27,634 nt of DNA, from NCBI GenBank assembly GCA_963823045.1, contig CAWGKA010000002.1, positions 1 to 27,634 of the forward strand, in the 5' to 3' direction. Made by a program: the position numbers and the translations under genes. Positions within the stretch are counted from its first letter, which is position 1. Each line of letters starts with the position of its first letter. The notes beneath the pieces were generated by a model, which was not told the DNA's origin, searched no databases, and saw only the letters and a program-made list of their open reading frames with translations. The DNA is from JADLGL01 sp963823045. Lineage in GTDB: Bacteria; Pseudomonadota; Alphaproteobacteria; Rhizobiales; Kaistiaceae. Of the stretch, positions 1 to 8,506 are shown in pieces.

Positions 1-919
<919 letters not shown>

Positions 920-1181
920 ATGAACGCGGTTCACATTCGAGCCCGACAGGTCGAGTATGGTCACCCGGGCCATGACCTTTGTCGGCGTGCATTTTCTCAG
1001 GAAGCGGAGAATGGCGATCCTCCGCGAATTGCAGGCCGGCTCTGCCCGGCGCGCTCGGGGCATTCGTGGCCGAGCCGGTGGAAGCGCTTGCTTGTCACAT
1101 GTCAGATCCGTCACGGCCGTTATCGTGACTTCGCTGACGTGCTCCGCGCGGTCTATTTCGTTGATGTTCTGTCTAAGAAAG

Positions 1182-3916
1182 CTATTGCGAGTTCTTGACC
1201 TCGATCCGGCCTCTACCCTGATCATCCTCGTGCCAGGTCCAGCCAAGTGGAAGCTCCGAGTTGGCGATGCCGGAAGGAGACCGAACAAGATACAGTTCAA
1301 CGTCGAATTTGCTCAAGTCCGCCCCTTCTAGCAGTGCACTAGACAAATCTGCTCGACGAAGCGACGCCGCGCCCAAGTTGCTGCCTTTTAGCGTCGCATG
1401 TCTAAGGACAGTCTCGTTAAGCGAAGCTTCCGACAAGTTGCAGAATACCAACGAGGAGGTTTCCAAGTTTGCCTTAGTAAATCCGCATCTCATGAAGTTG
1501 CACAGAGTAAAATCAAACCCATACAAATCCGCAACGTCAAATGACTGAAATGAAAAATCTATCCGAGACCAAATTCGCGAAACAGGGCCTACTTCTGGCC
1601 CGTCGCGTTGTCCTTTCAGCCGCATGATCAGATTTCCAGCGCTTAGAGAGTTGTGCCATCTGATTTTAATCGGCCCCGCAGCATCTAAGTGAAAGCCGTC
1701 TTTCCTCGTCGGGGCCGGATACACGCGATGAAGGCGAAAGAGTTCAAGATGGCATACAAAACCAACTCTGGTCTTCTTGCCGTTCCTCCGCTGATCGCCA
1801 CGAGTTAAAGGCGCTCTTCATCGATAGCTCGATCATCCCATTCCTAATAGCGCGCCCACAAATTTCGGCTAACATTCGACACGCATCTTCGGCTCGTGGA
1901 TGCTGACCCCAGGAATTCTGCCCTTCCGGATCAAAATACAGCAACTCACACTCGTTTCCAGGAAGGCCAGAATATCGTTGGTGAGCGGCGGTCCAGTCAG
2001 GTCAGAAATCTTTCTCAAAAAGTCGTCTGAATTGAAATCAACGTCGTCAGCCTCCCATTGCGAAAGCCAACGCAAAGTATCCCTCAGCAGCGCGCGCGCG
2101 ACCAGATACTCGCCAAAGGTTTTGTGAACGCATTCCAGCGCCCGGTCCCTTGGTCGGTGTCCGGCCTCGTGTAAAACTGAAGAGCAATATTCGCCAACGC
2201 GCTCAGTGGCTGCTCGTCCAACGCGAGTTTCATATTTGTTGGTATGTGAGCACTCTTCGCGCCTCGAATTCGGCCGGGGTTGCAATGCGCCCGCCCCCAC
2301 TCCATGCCGAGATGGCTAAGCATTCCATCAGCAACGCATACTCTACATCGCTAAATCCAGCTTATCTGGGGTGGGCAGCTTCACCCCATTCCCTTTCATA
2401 GATTCCTGCCCAATAGCTTCCTGTAAATTACGTTTCGGTTCGTTGCAGCAACCTCCCAGCGATCCGATGCGTAACCGGACACGATAAGAAGGTAAGCTAA
2501 CAAAGGTTCGGCCGTGAGGTCTTCGAGCCTTTCGGAAAGCATGGCTTCCGGCACCTTCTTGTCGCCACCAGCTGCATCGGCCCATTTGTTCCAGAACTCC
2601 GGACGCTGATCTGCAGCGAGTTGTTTTTGGTACCTTGTAGTGCGCGTCGTGAAGAGGAGTTAGGGGGAGGATGTCGAGTATCTGCGGTCCGGTTAGGCGT
2701 CCCTTCCGCTGAGCACGAGCTGTGGCGCCGGGGCCTCCCAAGAATAACAGCGACGGCCCGAAGTTCGTCGCTCGAGTTTAGGTCGCGTAATAAAGCACCC
2801 GACAGTAATCCCCGGATGAAATCGTCAACGATTTCCTCGAATAAGGAGCCTGGAACTGCCAGTTCATCTAATCCATCGAGAACAATCAAAGTGCGATATG
2901 GTATGCCGTGCCGTATTCTGTCTAACGGGTTTTCCTTAAACCCACTATCACGATGATCAGTCAAGTGTTCACCGATCCGGTCAGAAAGCTTTCCATTACC
3001 ATGAAGTTTCTGAAGAGGAACGTATATTACACGCCATCCGTGACGTTGGGCGAATTGTGACGATATGAATTTTGCAAAACTTGATTTTCCGCTTCCGGGT
3101 CCCCCACGACAAGGCGTAGGGCGTCGGAATGGGTGGCGTTAGTTGCCCATTCTTCTATGTGGCCGAATAGATCGACAACCGTCAGACGCTCTGGACCAGA
3201 CTTACCTAGATCGGCCTGGCCGTGTTTCCGGCGGCTCCAGCTTGCTCGCAGGGCGACGTAAAGTCGTGATAAGCTTATGCCCGTAAACTCTGTCCAAATA
3301 CGGGAGTAGCATAGTATTGTGCTAGTATAGATGCGTGATGTTGCTCCCATTGGATATCAGAATACTGCGACTGAAATGCTGTGGTACGAAGCCAGCTCTC
3401 CAGCGGGGAAAAGTATGCTAAGTTGTTTGCCCACGCCGCAGGTATTGATGCAGTGAACTCTTCGGCAATTCTACCCGCGGAGTGTTGAGATGGAGTGTTT
3501 ATCCGCGAGATATGGCTCCAGTGCCTCGCATAGAACATCTTCAATAGACTGATATAGCCAAACTGTTGTCGGATTGCTTAACTGATCGGGAGTTAGAGGC
3601 TCCGAGATATCACTGGAATTGCTTTCCAATTTTTCGAGATACTGCGCACGAGCTTGGTCCTAGCGCGTTTGTCAGGAGAACGGAAAAGCAGGTCACTGGT
3701 GGTCAAGCGGGCGAGGGAGATAATTGTCGCGTGTCGAAACAGACTTCAAGCACGTTGATCCAGGCTGTCTTCTGGATTTCCCAGGGCCCGAATTGTGGTC
3801 AGCACCGACGAAAACGCGCCCGGAATGTCGCCAAAGATCGCGTGCACAGCGGCGTCCGTTGCCGCGAAGATGGCCTCCTTTGCGGACGTTGTTCCTGGTG
3901 CAACTTTGACGGTCAT
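1182..3916 (-). pseudogene. STAND NTPase: N-terminal helical region, NACHT domain, C-terminal pentapeptide repeats; reading frame broken many times
   Basis: No single frame spans this gene, but ordered blocks across three minus frames give one protein of about 910 residues. Start ATG 3914-3916 has GGAGGAG five bases upstream. The N-terminal part (about 3916-3130) looks helical and matches no family I recognise. Walker A reads VVGDP in one frame and PGSGKSSFAKF in the next (about 3113-3070), as if one base were missing at about 3094-3105. Walker B is LIVLDGLDEL (about 2893-2864). Further blocks are LTAEPLLAYLLIVSGY (about 2525-2475), CLAISAWSGGGR (about 2320-2285) and CVHKTFGEYLVARAL (about 2135-2091), all typical of NACHT and winged-helix/helical STAND segments. 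About 1585-1290 encodes A(D/N)L-type pentapeptide repeats such as ATLKGSNLGAASLRRADLS; the gene ends with TAG at 1184-1182. Bacterial NACHT proteins act in antiphage defence; pentapeptide repeats are a plausible sensor or binding module here. An in-frame TGA lies at 3748-3746. The 262 bp between this gene and ispG show nothing I can assign. Confidence 0.8.
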
Positions 3917-3942
3917 TTTGTCTCCTCCGACAAACTACGTTG

Positions 3943-3972
3943 TGTATAGCCGGGCGGCGCATCACCGCACAA
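3943..3972 (-). promoter_or_regulatory. Candidate promoter of the NACHT gene
   Basis: Read on the minus strand, TTGTGC (3972-3967) is followed after 18 bases by TATACA (3948-3943), about 27 bases upstream of the NACHT start codon. The -10 box is fair and the -35 box weak. The strong Shine-Dalgarno GGAGGAG at 3928-3922 supports the start at 3916. Confidence 0.35.
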
Positions 3973-3989
3973 CTGTGGGACGTGCGCGC

Positions 3990-4409
3990 CTAATCCCCCA
4001 ACCCCCAGCGCAGCGACAGCATCACGGCGTTGGTGGTGAGGCGGGCCCAGGTCTCGTCGATCGGGATGAGGAACACCGGTCCGCCGCGCCGGGAGACGAG
4101 GTCGCCGACATCGGTGGCGACGCGGCCATAGCTGACAAGCCGATAGGTCAGCTCGACGGAGAGGTTGTCGGTCAGCTGGCGTGAGGCGCCGAGCGCCACG
4201 CCGAAGGCGGGCGACCATCGCGTGCCGCCCGGCGTGTCCGACCAGGACGGCTGGGTGAGCCCCGGAAATTCGAAATGGACCGGCGAGAGGACGTTCCGCG
4301 ACACGCCGGCGCCGATGCCGATGAAGGGCGTCACCGGCCAGCCCGCACCCGTGCCGAGATCGACATAGGCCCAGCCCATCAGCGCCGCCTGGTTGAGGCT
4401 CGCCGTCAC
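3990..4409 (-). pseudogene. C-terminal half of an outer-membrane beta-barrel protein, orphaned
   Basis: The frame encodes alternating beta-strand segments typical of the second half of rhizobial Omp25/31-like barrels: an ALMGWAYVDLG strand, a TPFIGIGAGVSRN strand, an LTDNLSVELTYRL strand, and a final strand ending RWGLGD. No signal peptide or N-terminal strands are present. The frame is open only to about 4484, and GTG at 4409 is merely the first available start. Homologues are usually 220-280 residues, so about 100 N-terminal residues are missing. The intact barrel gene ends only 37 bp upstream at 4447 on the same strand. This may be the remnant of a tandem duplicate whose 5' half was deleted, or the other half of a recombination. 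It is probably not expressed as a functional porin. The call as a barrel fragment is firm; the history is inferred. Confidence 0.65.
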
Positions 4410-4446
4410 CGGCTGGTCGCCCGGCGTGGCGGTGAAACGAAGGCCG

Positions 4447-4968
4447 CTAGTAGGTCGGGTGCCAGACGAGGCCGCCGAGGACGTTCACGCCATAGACGGG
4501 GAGCAAGGTCTGCACTTCGGCGAAGAGCGAGATCGAATGCGAGACAAAGAACTCCGCACCGCCGGCAGCAGACCAGGAAACGCCCCAGCCCGGAATGTAG
4601 TGGCCAGCGAGCCGGCCATAGAGGAGCGCCCGATCGCCAAGCAGGACGCCGGCGCGGACGCCGGGGCCGATCTGCCAGGCGAAGGACGAGGCTGGGCCGG
4701 GCAGATAGATGCCGAGGCGGAGATCGAAGCCGACGAGGACATGGCCGAACACGGCGTTGTAGCCGGCGACGGTGCCGCCCTCGAACCACGGCGTATAGTT
4801 CGAGACGCCGGCGTAGGCGCCGACATAGGGGCCGGCCCAGTCGAAGCTGGGCGCCGGCGGCGCCATCGGCGGCGGTGGGGGCGGCGTCATCGGCAGGTCG
4901 GCAGCGGCGGCGCCGGTCGCGAAGAGGAGCGAGCCGGCAAGGCCGAGCAAAACGTTACGAATGCGCAT
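4447..4968 (-). CDS. Small outer-membrane beta-barrel protein (Omp25/31-like)
   Basis: The product has 173 residues. ATG at 4968 gives a good signal peptide: MRIRN, a hydrophobic core, then a GAAAAD cleavage region at about residues 19-24. A Pro-rich linker follows (about 25-41, several consecutive prolines), then FDWAGPYVGAYAG, the usual first strand of rhizobial surface barrels. The rest alternates polar and hydrophobic residues with many aromatic and Gly positions, and the protein ends in HPTY with a C-terminal aromatic, as expected for Bam-dependent insertion. It probably forms an eight-stranded barrel in the outer membrane; the ligand or pore role is unknown. At 173 residues it is shorter than typical Omp25 proteins. 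A TTG just upstream is in frame, but ATG is the likelier start. The orphan barrel half lies directly downstream. Confidence 0.75.
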   Translation of the reverse strand: MRIRNVLLGLAGSLLFATGAAAADLPMTPPPPPPMAPPAPSFDWAGPYVGAYAGVSNYTPWFEGGTVAGYNAVFGHVLVGFDLRLGIYLPGPASSFAWQIGPGVRAGVLLGDRALLYGRLAGHYIPGWGVSWSAAGGAEFFVSHSISLFAEVQTLLPVYGVNVLGGLVWHPTY

Positions 4969-5055
4969 CAAGAACCCCCAAGGCCCGCGCCAATATCGAT
5001 TTCCTTATCGCACGGCCGGCGCGGATTAGCGAAGCATATTGCTCGGGCTCGGCGG

Positions 5056-5400
5056 CTAGGCCGGGCAGGTCCATTCGGCGTCGCGAAGCGCGTCGTAGCC
5101 GGCCGGCGGTTCGGTGCCGTCACAGGCGGCATATGAGTATGAGCCCCGCGGCGAGAAGGCGACCGGCCGGGTCGAGATGACCTCGATGCAGCCCCCGGCG
5201 CAGGCGCCCTGGTCGATCCATTTCACGGTGACCGGAAAGGCGCATTTGTTGAACCAGACGAGCGTGCCGTCCGGATAGGGCGCGGGGGTGACGCAGGTCG
5301 TCCGCTCGGGCTCTTGAGCCAGCGCGCCGGGCGCCGCGGCCGGCAGCGCCAAAAGGCCGATACCGAGAATGCCGATGGCGAAAGTCGAGCGGAAGCGCAT
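5056..5400 (-). CDS. Secreted cysteine-rich protein, paralogue A
   Basis: The product has 114 residues and belongs to no family I can name. ATG at 5400 starts MRFRSTFAIGILGIGLLAL, a clear signal peptide with likely cleavage after ALA at about residue 28. The mature part carries six cysteines in the pattern TTC, NKC, ACAGGC, YAAC, WTCP. It shares VTVKW-(I/F)-DQG-(A/S)-C, YDA and a WTCP ending with the gene immediately upstream (5438-5794), so the two are tandem paralogues 37 bp apart, presumably cotranscribed. Even cysteine number and export suggest a periplasmic or extracellular fold with three disulfides. The frame is open further upstream, but that region has no signal sequence and overlaps the paralogue. 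Function is unknown. Confidence 0.7.
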   Translation of the reverse strand: MRFRSTFAIGILGIGLLALPAAAPGALAQEPERTTCVTPAPYPDGTLVWFNKCAFPVTVKWIDQGACAGGCIEVISTRPVAFSPRGSYSYAACDGTEPPAGYDALRDAEWTCPA

Positions 5401-5437
5401 GCCTCTTTCTAAGGTCGACGCCGCGATGGCGCCAGTG

Positions 5438-5794
5438 TCAGAAGGTCGGACAGGTCCAGGTCCGGTCGCCAAAGGCGTCGTAGCCGGTCGGCCCAGCATT
5501 GCCGCGGCATGCGAAATAATCGAAGGCGCCGGAAGGATCCGCGATGCGAACGTCCATTGTCCCCACCGTGGCAGCGCATCCGCCGGAGCAACTCCCTTGG
5601 TCGAACCATTTCACCGTGACGGCATAGTCGCAGGCGTTGTGCCAGGTATTGGGAACCAGGCCGCCCGTCGCCTCGATCAGGTCAAGGCAGTTGGTTGCCT
5701 CTTCCCCTTGCGCGGACGCGAGGGGCACGACCGCCGGCGTCGCCGCCAGAGCCAAACCCAAAATGCCGATGCCGAATGTCGAACGGAAGCCCAT
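5438..5794 (-). CDS. Secreted cysteine-rich protein, paralogue B
   Basis: The product has 118 residues. ATG at 5794 is preceded by an AAGGGGAA Shine-Dalgarno and starts MGFRSTFGIGILGLALA, a signal peptide closely resembling that of the downstream paralogue; cleavage is likely after ASA near residue 28. The mature region has six cysteines at positions equivalent to the paralogue (TNC, NAC, SCSGGC, YFAC, WTCP) and shares the block VTVKWFDQGSCSGGC. The two genes form a small tandem family, probably one transcript starting upstream of this gene. The 174 bp to the divergent lectin-like gene must contain the promoters of both directions. No enzymatic motif is visible; a disulfide-stabilised secreted protein is the most that can be said. 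Confidence 0.72.
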   Translation of the reverse strand: MGFRSTFGIGILGLALAATPAVVPLASAQGEEATNCLDLIEATGGLVPNTWHNACDYAVTVKWFDQGSCSGGCAATVGTMDVRIADPSGAFDYFACRGNAGPTGYDAFGDRTWTCPTF

Positions 5795-5968
5795 GGCTTT
5801 CCCCTTGTTCGCGGTTCCGACCGCAGCGGTCGGTTCGCCGGTGCCGGACCCTACACGTTCGCCGGGGCCCCAAGGAGAATTTCGGCGCATGCCCCGGCCG
5901 CCGCCGAGCATTGGCGGCAGCACGGGAGCCGGGCTAAGGTCCGGCGCAAAGTCGAGGGAGTGATGCAA

Positions 5969-6607
5969 ATGGGTTGGAGATTGACGCGCGGGAGCCGCGT
6001 TGCCGCAGTGGCCGTAGCGCTGGCCGTGGCGGCGCCGGTCGCCGTTCTGGCGCAGCAAGTGATCACGGACGATTTCTCCGACCGCAATTCCGGCTGGACG
6101 GTGCGCGCCGATGGCGGACCCGTGACGATCGACTATGTCGACGGGCAGTATTGGATGTACGCGACCGGGCCGGTCGGCATCATCATCGCCGCCAGCGGCG
6201 TCACCTTCAATGACGGCGCGGTCTCGGTCGAGATGCAGGATCTGCCGGACTCGGCGGTCCATGCCGCCGGCATTTTCGTGCGTGCCCAGGATAGCGCCAA
6301 TTTCTACGCCTTCGTGCTCGGCTCGGACGGCTCGATCGGCATGTTCCACTTCGTCGACGGCGTCTATGTCGCCGACGGACGGAGCGACCTGTTTCTCCGC
6401 GATGGCCTGTTCAAGACGGACGAGCCGAACGTTGTCACCGTCACGGCGTCCGGATCGTCGATGAACTATTTCGTCAATGGCGAGCAGGTGGCGACCGTTG
6501 CCGTCACGCGCTGGACCGGCGGCGCCGTCGGTCTGATCCTCGGCACCGGCGCCGACGGCACAGCCGGCACGGCGTTCGATAATTGGCGCGTCGAGGCAAG
6601 ACAGTAG
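5969..6607 (+). CDS. Secreted protein with a lectin-like (LamG/DUF1080-type) beta-sandwich
   Basis: The product has 212 residues. GAGGGAG at 5954-5960 lies eight bases from ATG 5969; another ATG at 5963 is too close. The N-terminus MGWRLTRGSR followed by an Ala/Val-rich stretch ending VLAQ is a signal peptide. The mature protein opens with DDFSDRNSGW, followed by beta-rich sequence, and closes with TAFDNWRVEA. That opening (DDFS...GW) and ending (FDNW.V) are the usual signature of concanavalin-like jelly-roll domains found in secreted glycan-binding proteins and in 3-keto-disaccharide hydrolase-like domains. There are no Cys residues and no obvious catalytic pair, so binding rather than hydrolysis is likelier. 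It is transcribed divergently from the cysteine-rich pair. The family assignment is from pattern only. Confidence 0.65.
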   Translation: MGWRLTRGSRVAAVAVALAVAAPVAVLAQQVITDDFSDRNSGWTVRADGGPVTIDYVDGQYWMYATGPVGIIIAASGVTFNDGAVSVEMQDLPDSAVHAAGIFVRAQDSANFYAFVLGSDGSIGMFHFVDGVYVADGRSDLFLRDGLFKTDEPNVVTVTASGSSMNYFVNGEQVATVAVTRWTGGAVGLILGTGADGTAGTAFDNWRVEARQ

Positions 6608-6627
6608 AGCATCCAGCCGCCGAACGG

Positions 6628-7509
6628 CTAGCTGCGCTTGCCGACGAAACGCACGGCGGCGATGAGCGGCGCTGCCTTGTCGCCATAGGAGGCGAGCGCC
6701 GCCTCGGCCGCAGCGATGCGCGTGGCAAGGGCTGAGCGCGCCTCATGTTCGCCGAGCAGGGCGACCAGTGTCGGCTTGGCCCGCTCGGCGTCGCGATGGG
6801 TAACCTTGCCGAGCGAGACGGCGTCGCCGGTATGATCGAGAAGGTCGTCGGCAAGCTGGAAGGCGGCGCCGAGGGCAGCGCCGAATCCGGCGAGCCTCTC
6901 GCGGTCGCGCTGCTCGGCGCCGGCGATGATGGCGCCGGCTTCCGCGGCGTAGCGGAAGAGGGCTCCTGTCTTCATCGCCTGCAAGGTGGCGATGTCGTCC
7001 TCCAACAGCGTCTCGCCTTCGCCGGCAAGGTCGAGCGCCTGACCGCCGGCCATGCCGCCTGCGCCCGCGGCCCGGGCAAGGCTGGCGGCAAGCTCGGCGC
7101 GGATCTCCGCGTCGGGGTGGACGATCTTGTCGGCCAGGATCTCGAAGGCGAGCGTCAGCAGCGCGTCCCCGGCAAGGATCGCCGTTGCCTCGCCGAACTC
7201 GCGGTGAACGGTTGGCTTGCCGCGGCGGATGTCGTCATCGTCCATCGCCGGAAGATCGTCATGGACGAGGCTGTAGGCATGGATGCATTCGAGCGCCGCG
7301 GCGGCATAGACGGCGCCGGCCGGTGGCGTGCCGAAGAGGGCAGCAGATTCCATCAGCACGAAAGGGCGGAGCCGCTTGCCGCCACCGAGCACGGCGTAGC
7401 GCATCGCCTCGGTCAGCCGTTCCGGCCAGCTCTGCCTGACGCGGAGCAGGTCGTTCAGCGCCGCCTCAACGACGGCAGCGTTCTCGGCAAGGCGCGCGGC
7501 GAAGTCCAT
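6628..7509 (-). CDS. ispA: Short-chain polyprenyl diphosphate synthase (farnesyl/geranylgeranyl type)
   Basis: The 293-residue cytosolic enzyme condenses IPP with allylic diphosphates to make FPP or GGPP. Motifs seen: GGGKRLRP (42-49) for IPP binding, the first aspartate-rich motif HDDLPAMDDDD (83-93) followed by RRGKPT, GGQALDL (155-161), KTG (180-182), and the second aspartate-rich motif QLADDLLD (218-225). Length and motif spacing fit the IspA family exactly. The sequence ECIHAYSLVHDDLPAMDD resembles bacterial FPP synthases, but product length cannot be fixed by eye. It lies 33 bp downstream of the MarC gene on the same strand and probably shares its transcript. There is no clear Shine-Dalgarno before ATG 7509, so an internal start is possible but unlikely because the N-terminal helix is conserved. 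Confidence 0.9.
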   Translation of the reverse strand: MDFAARLAENAAVVEAALNDLLRVRQSWPERLTEAMRYAVLGGGKRLRPFVLMESAALFGTPPAGAVYAAAALECIHAYSLVHDDLPAMDDDDIRRGKPTVHREFGEATAILAGDALLTLAFEILADKIVHPDAEIRAELAASLARAAGAGGMAGGQALDLAGEGETLLEDDIATLQAMKTGALFRYAAEAGAIIAGAEQRDRERLAGFGAALGAAFQLADDLLDHTGDAVSLGKVTHRDAERAKPTLVALLGEHEARSALATRIAAAEAALASYGDKAAPLIAAVRFVGKRS

Positions 7510-7542
7510 GGCGGCGTGAATTGGACGCGCCGGCCGCGCGGG

Positions 7543-8163
7543 TCAAGCCGTGCCGTTGATGATCGCCTCAACACCGTTGATGACGAACTGCACCGAGAGA
7601 GCGGCAAGGAGGAGGCCGAGCAGGCGGGTGACGACGATCTGGCCGGTGTGGCCAAGAACGCGGTCGATCTGCTCGGAGAGGAAACAGGCGACCCAGCACA
7701 AAGCGATTATGGCCACGACGATGAGATCGAGGCCTGCGAAGCCGCCGGCATCAGGCGCGCTGCCGGCGAGCAGGATCACGGCCGACAGTGACGCCGGCCC
7801 GGCGATCAAAGGAATGGCGAGCGGGAAAACCGCGACGGTGGTGGTGTCGGGTGTGTCCTGGGCGACGGCCGTGTCGCGCCGCACGCGACGATCGAACAGC
7901 ATGTCGGCGGCGATGATGAAGAGGAGGATGCCGCCGGCGATGCGGAAGGCGGACATCGAGATGCCGAGGGTTTCCAGCAGCCACCGGCCGCCCAGAGAGG
8001 CGGCGATGAGAATGCCGCCGGCGACGAGGACGGCGACGAGGGCGATGCGGCGCTTGCCCGCCTTGTCGAAGCCGGCCGTGATGGCGAGGAAGAGCGGTGC
8101 CAGCGACAGCGGGTCGATGGCAACGAACAGCGTGATCGCGGCGTGGAGGAGGTAGCTCGTCAT
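7543..8163 (-). CDS. MarC family integral membrane protein
   Basis: The product has 206 residues with about six transmembrane helices. The start MTSYLLHAAITLFVAIDPLSLAPLFLA carries the family's FxxxDPLSLxP-type motif in helix 1. The second half contains the matching PLAIPLIAGPASLSAVI segment, giving the two-repeat layout of MarC/UPF0056 proteins. AAGGA four bases before ATG 8163 supports the start. Despite the name, MarC proteins have no proven role in multiple antibiotic resistance; transport of an unidentified solute is assumed. The gene sits between the GIY-YIG gene (24 bp upstream) and ispA (33 bp downstream), all on the minus strand, so the three may form one operon. Confidence 0.88.
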   Translation of the reverse strand: MTSYLLHAAITLFVAIDPLSLAPLFLAITAGFDKAGKRRIALVAVLVAGGILIAASLGGRWLLETLGISMSAFRIAGGILLFIIAADMLFDRRVRRDTAVAQDTPDTTTVAVFPLAIPLIAGPASLSAVILLAGSAPDAGGFAGLDLIVVAIIALCWVACFLSEQIDRVLGHTGQIVVTRLLGLLLAALSVQFVINGVEAIINGTA

Positions 8164-8187
8164 CGGGTCCTTATTCTGAAGCCGCTC

Positions 8188-8427
8188 TCAGCAGGTTGCC
8201 ACCTTCCATTGGCGCGACCAGTGCTTGATGTTCTTTTCGCGCTGGATCGCCAAGGGCATCGTCCCGTGCTCTTCGAAATACACCAGCCGGCTCAGGCCGT
8301 GCCTCCTGGTGAAACCATCGACAAGGTGCTCCCGATGCTCAAAGACCCGGCGAATGAGATCGTTGGTGACGCCGACATAGATCGTCCCACGGTATCGATT
8401 GGCCATGATGTAAACCCATCCGCCCAT
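8188..8427 (-). CDS. GIY-YIG domain protein, C-terminally short
   Basis: The product has 79 residues. It begins MGGWVYIM and has the GIY-YIG core with VYI at residues 5-7 and YVGVTNDLIRR at about 17-27, then FEHREH and FEEHG, and the KNIKHWSRQWK segment near the end. This is the small UPF0213-like GIY-YIG family common in Hyphomicrobiales. Homologues usually continue about 12-15 residues past the final WK segment with an NPDW-type ending, which is missing here because the frame stops at VATC. Either a late frameshift or a truly short variant explains this. Such proteins are assumed to be nucleases, but a cellular role is not established. It neighbours a perfect palindrome (8450-8472) and is divergent from mtgA. 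Confidence 0.8.
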   Translation of the reverse strand: MGGWVYIMANRYRGTIYVGVTNDLIRRVFEHREHLVDGFTRRHGLSRLVYFEEHGTMPLAIQREKNIKHWSRQWKVATC

Positions 8428-8449
8428 CGGACAAATGCTCCTCCGATGG

Positions 8450-8472
8450 ACCACCGGGTCAGGCCCGGTGGT
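8450..8472. repeat. REP-like palindrome between GIY-YIG gene and mtgA
   Basis: ACCACCGGG (8450-8458), the loop TCAGG, then CCCGGTGGT (8464-8472) form a perfect 9-bp stem. It is flanked by GATGG and GACGA. The core CCGGGTCAGGCCCGG resembles the dispersed GC-rich palindromes found in many copies in Hyphomicrobiales genomes. It has no T-tract, so it is a poor intrinsic terminator, and it lies between divergent genes. Confidence 0.6.
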
Positions 8473-8506
8473 GACGATTCCCTTTAGGTAGCGAGGGCTA
8501 GACCGG

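Noticed and set aside
920..1181. Possible small gene between ispG and the NACHT gene
   Set aside because: Short open frames exist on both strands, but none has a good ribosome-binding site, domain or convincing composition.
3693..3965. A 90-codon minus frame starting upstream of the NACHT start
   Set aside because: It is Arg-rich, has no Shine-Dalgarno and overlaps the better frame that begins MTVKVAPGTTSAKEA behind GGAGGAG.
4275..5180. A 301-codon plus-strand frame, extremely arginine-rich
   Set aside because: It runs antisense to two barrel genes with clear signal and strand patterns. The composition is that of a shadow frame.
6745..7791. A 348-codon frame antisense to ispA and the MarC gene
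   Set aside because: It spans two real genes and their gap, and has no domain pattern.
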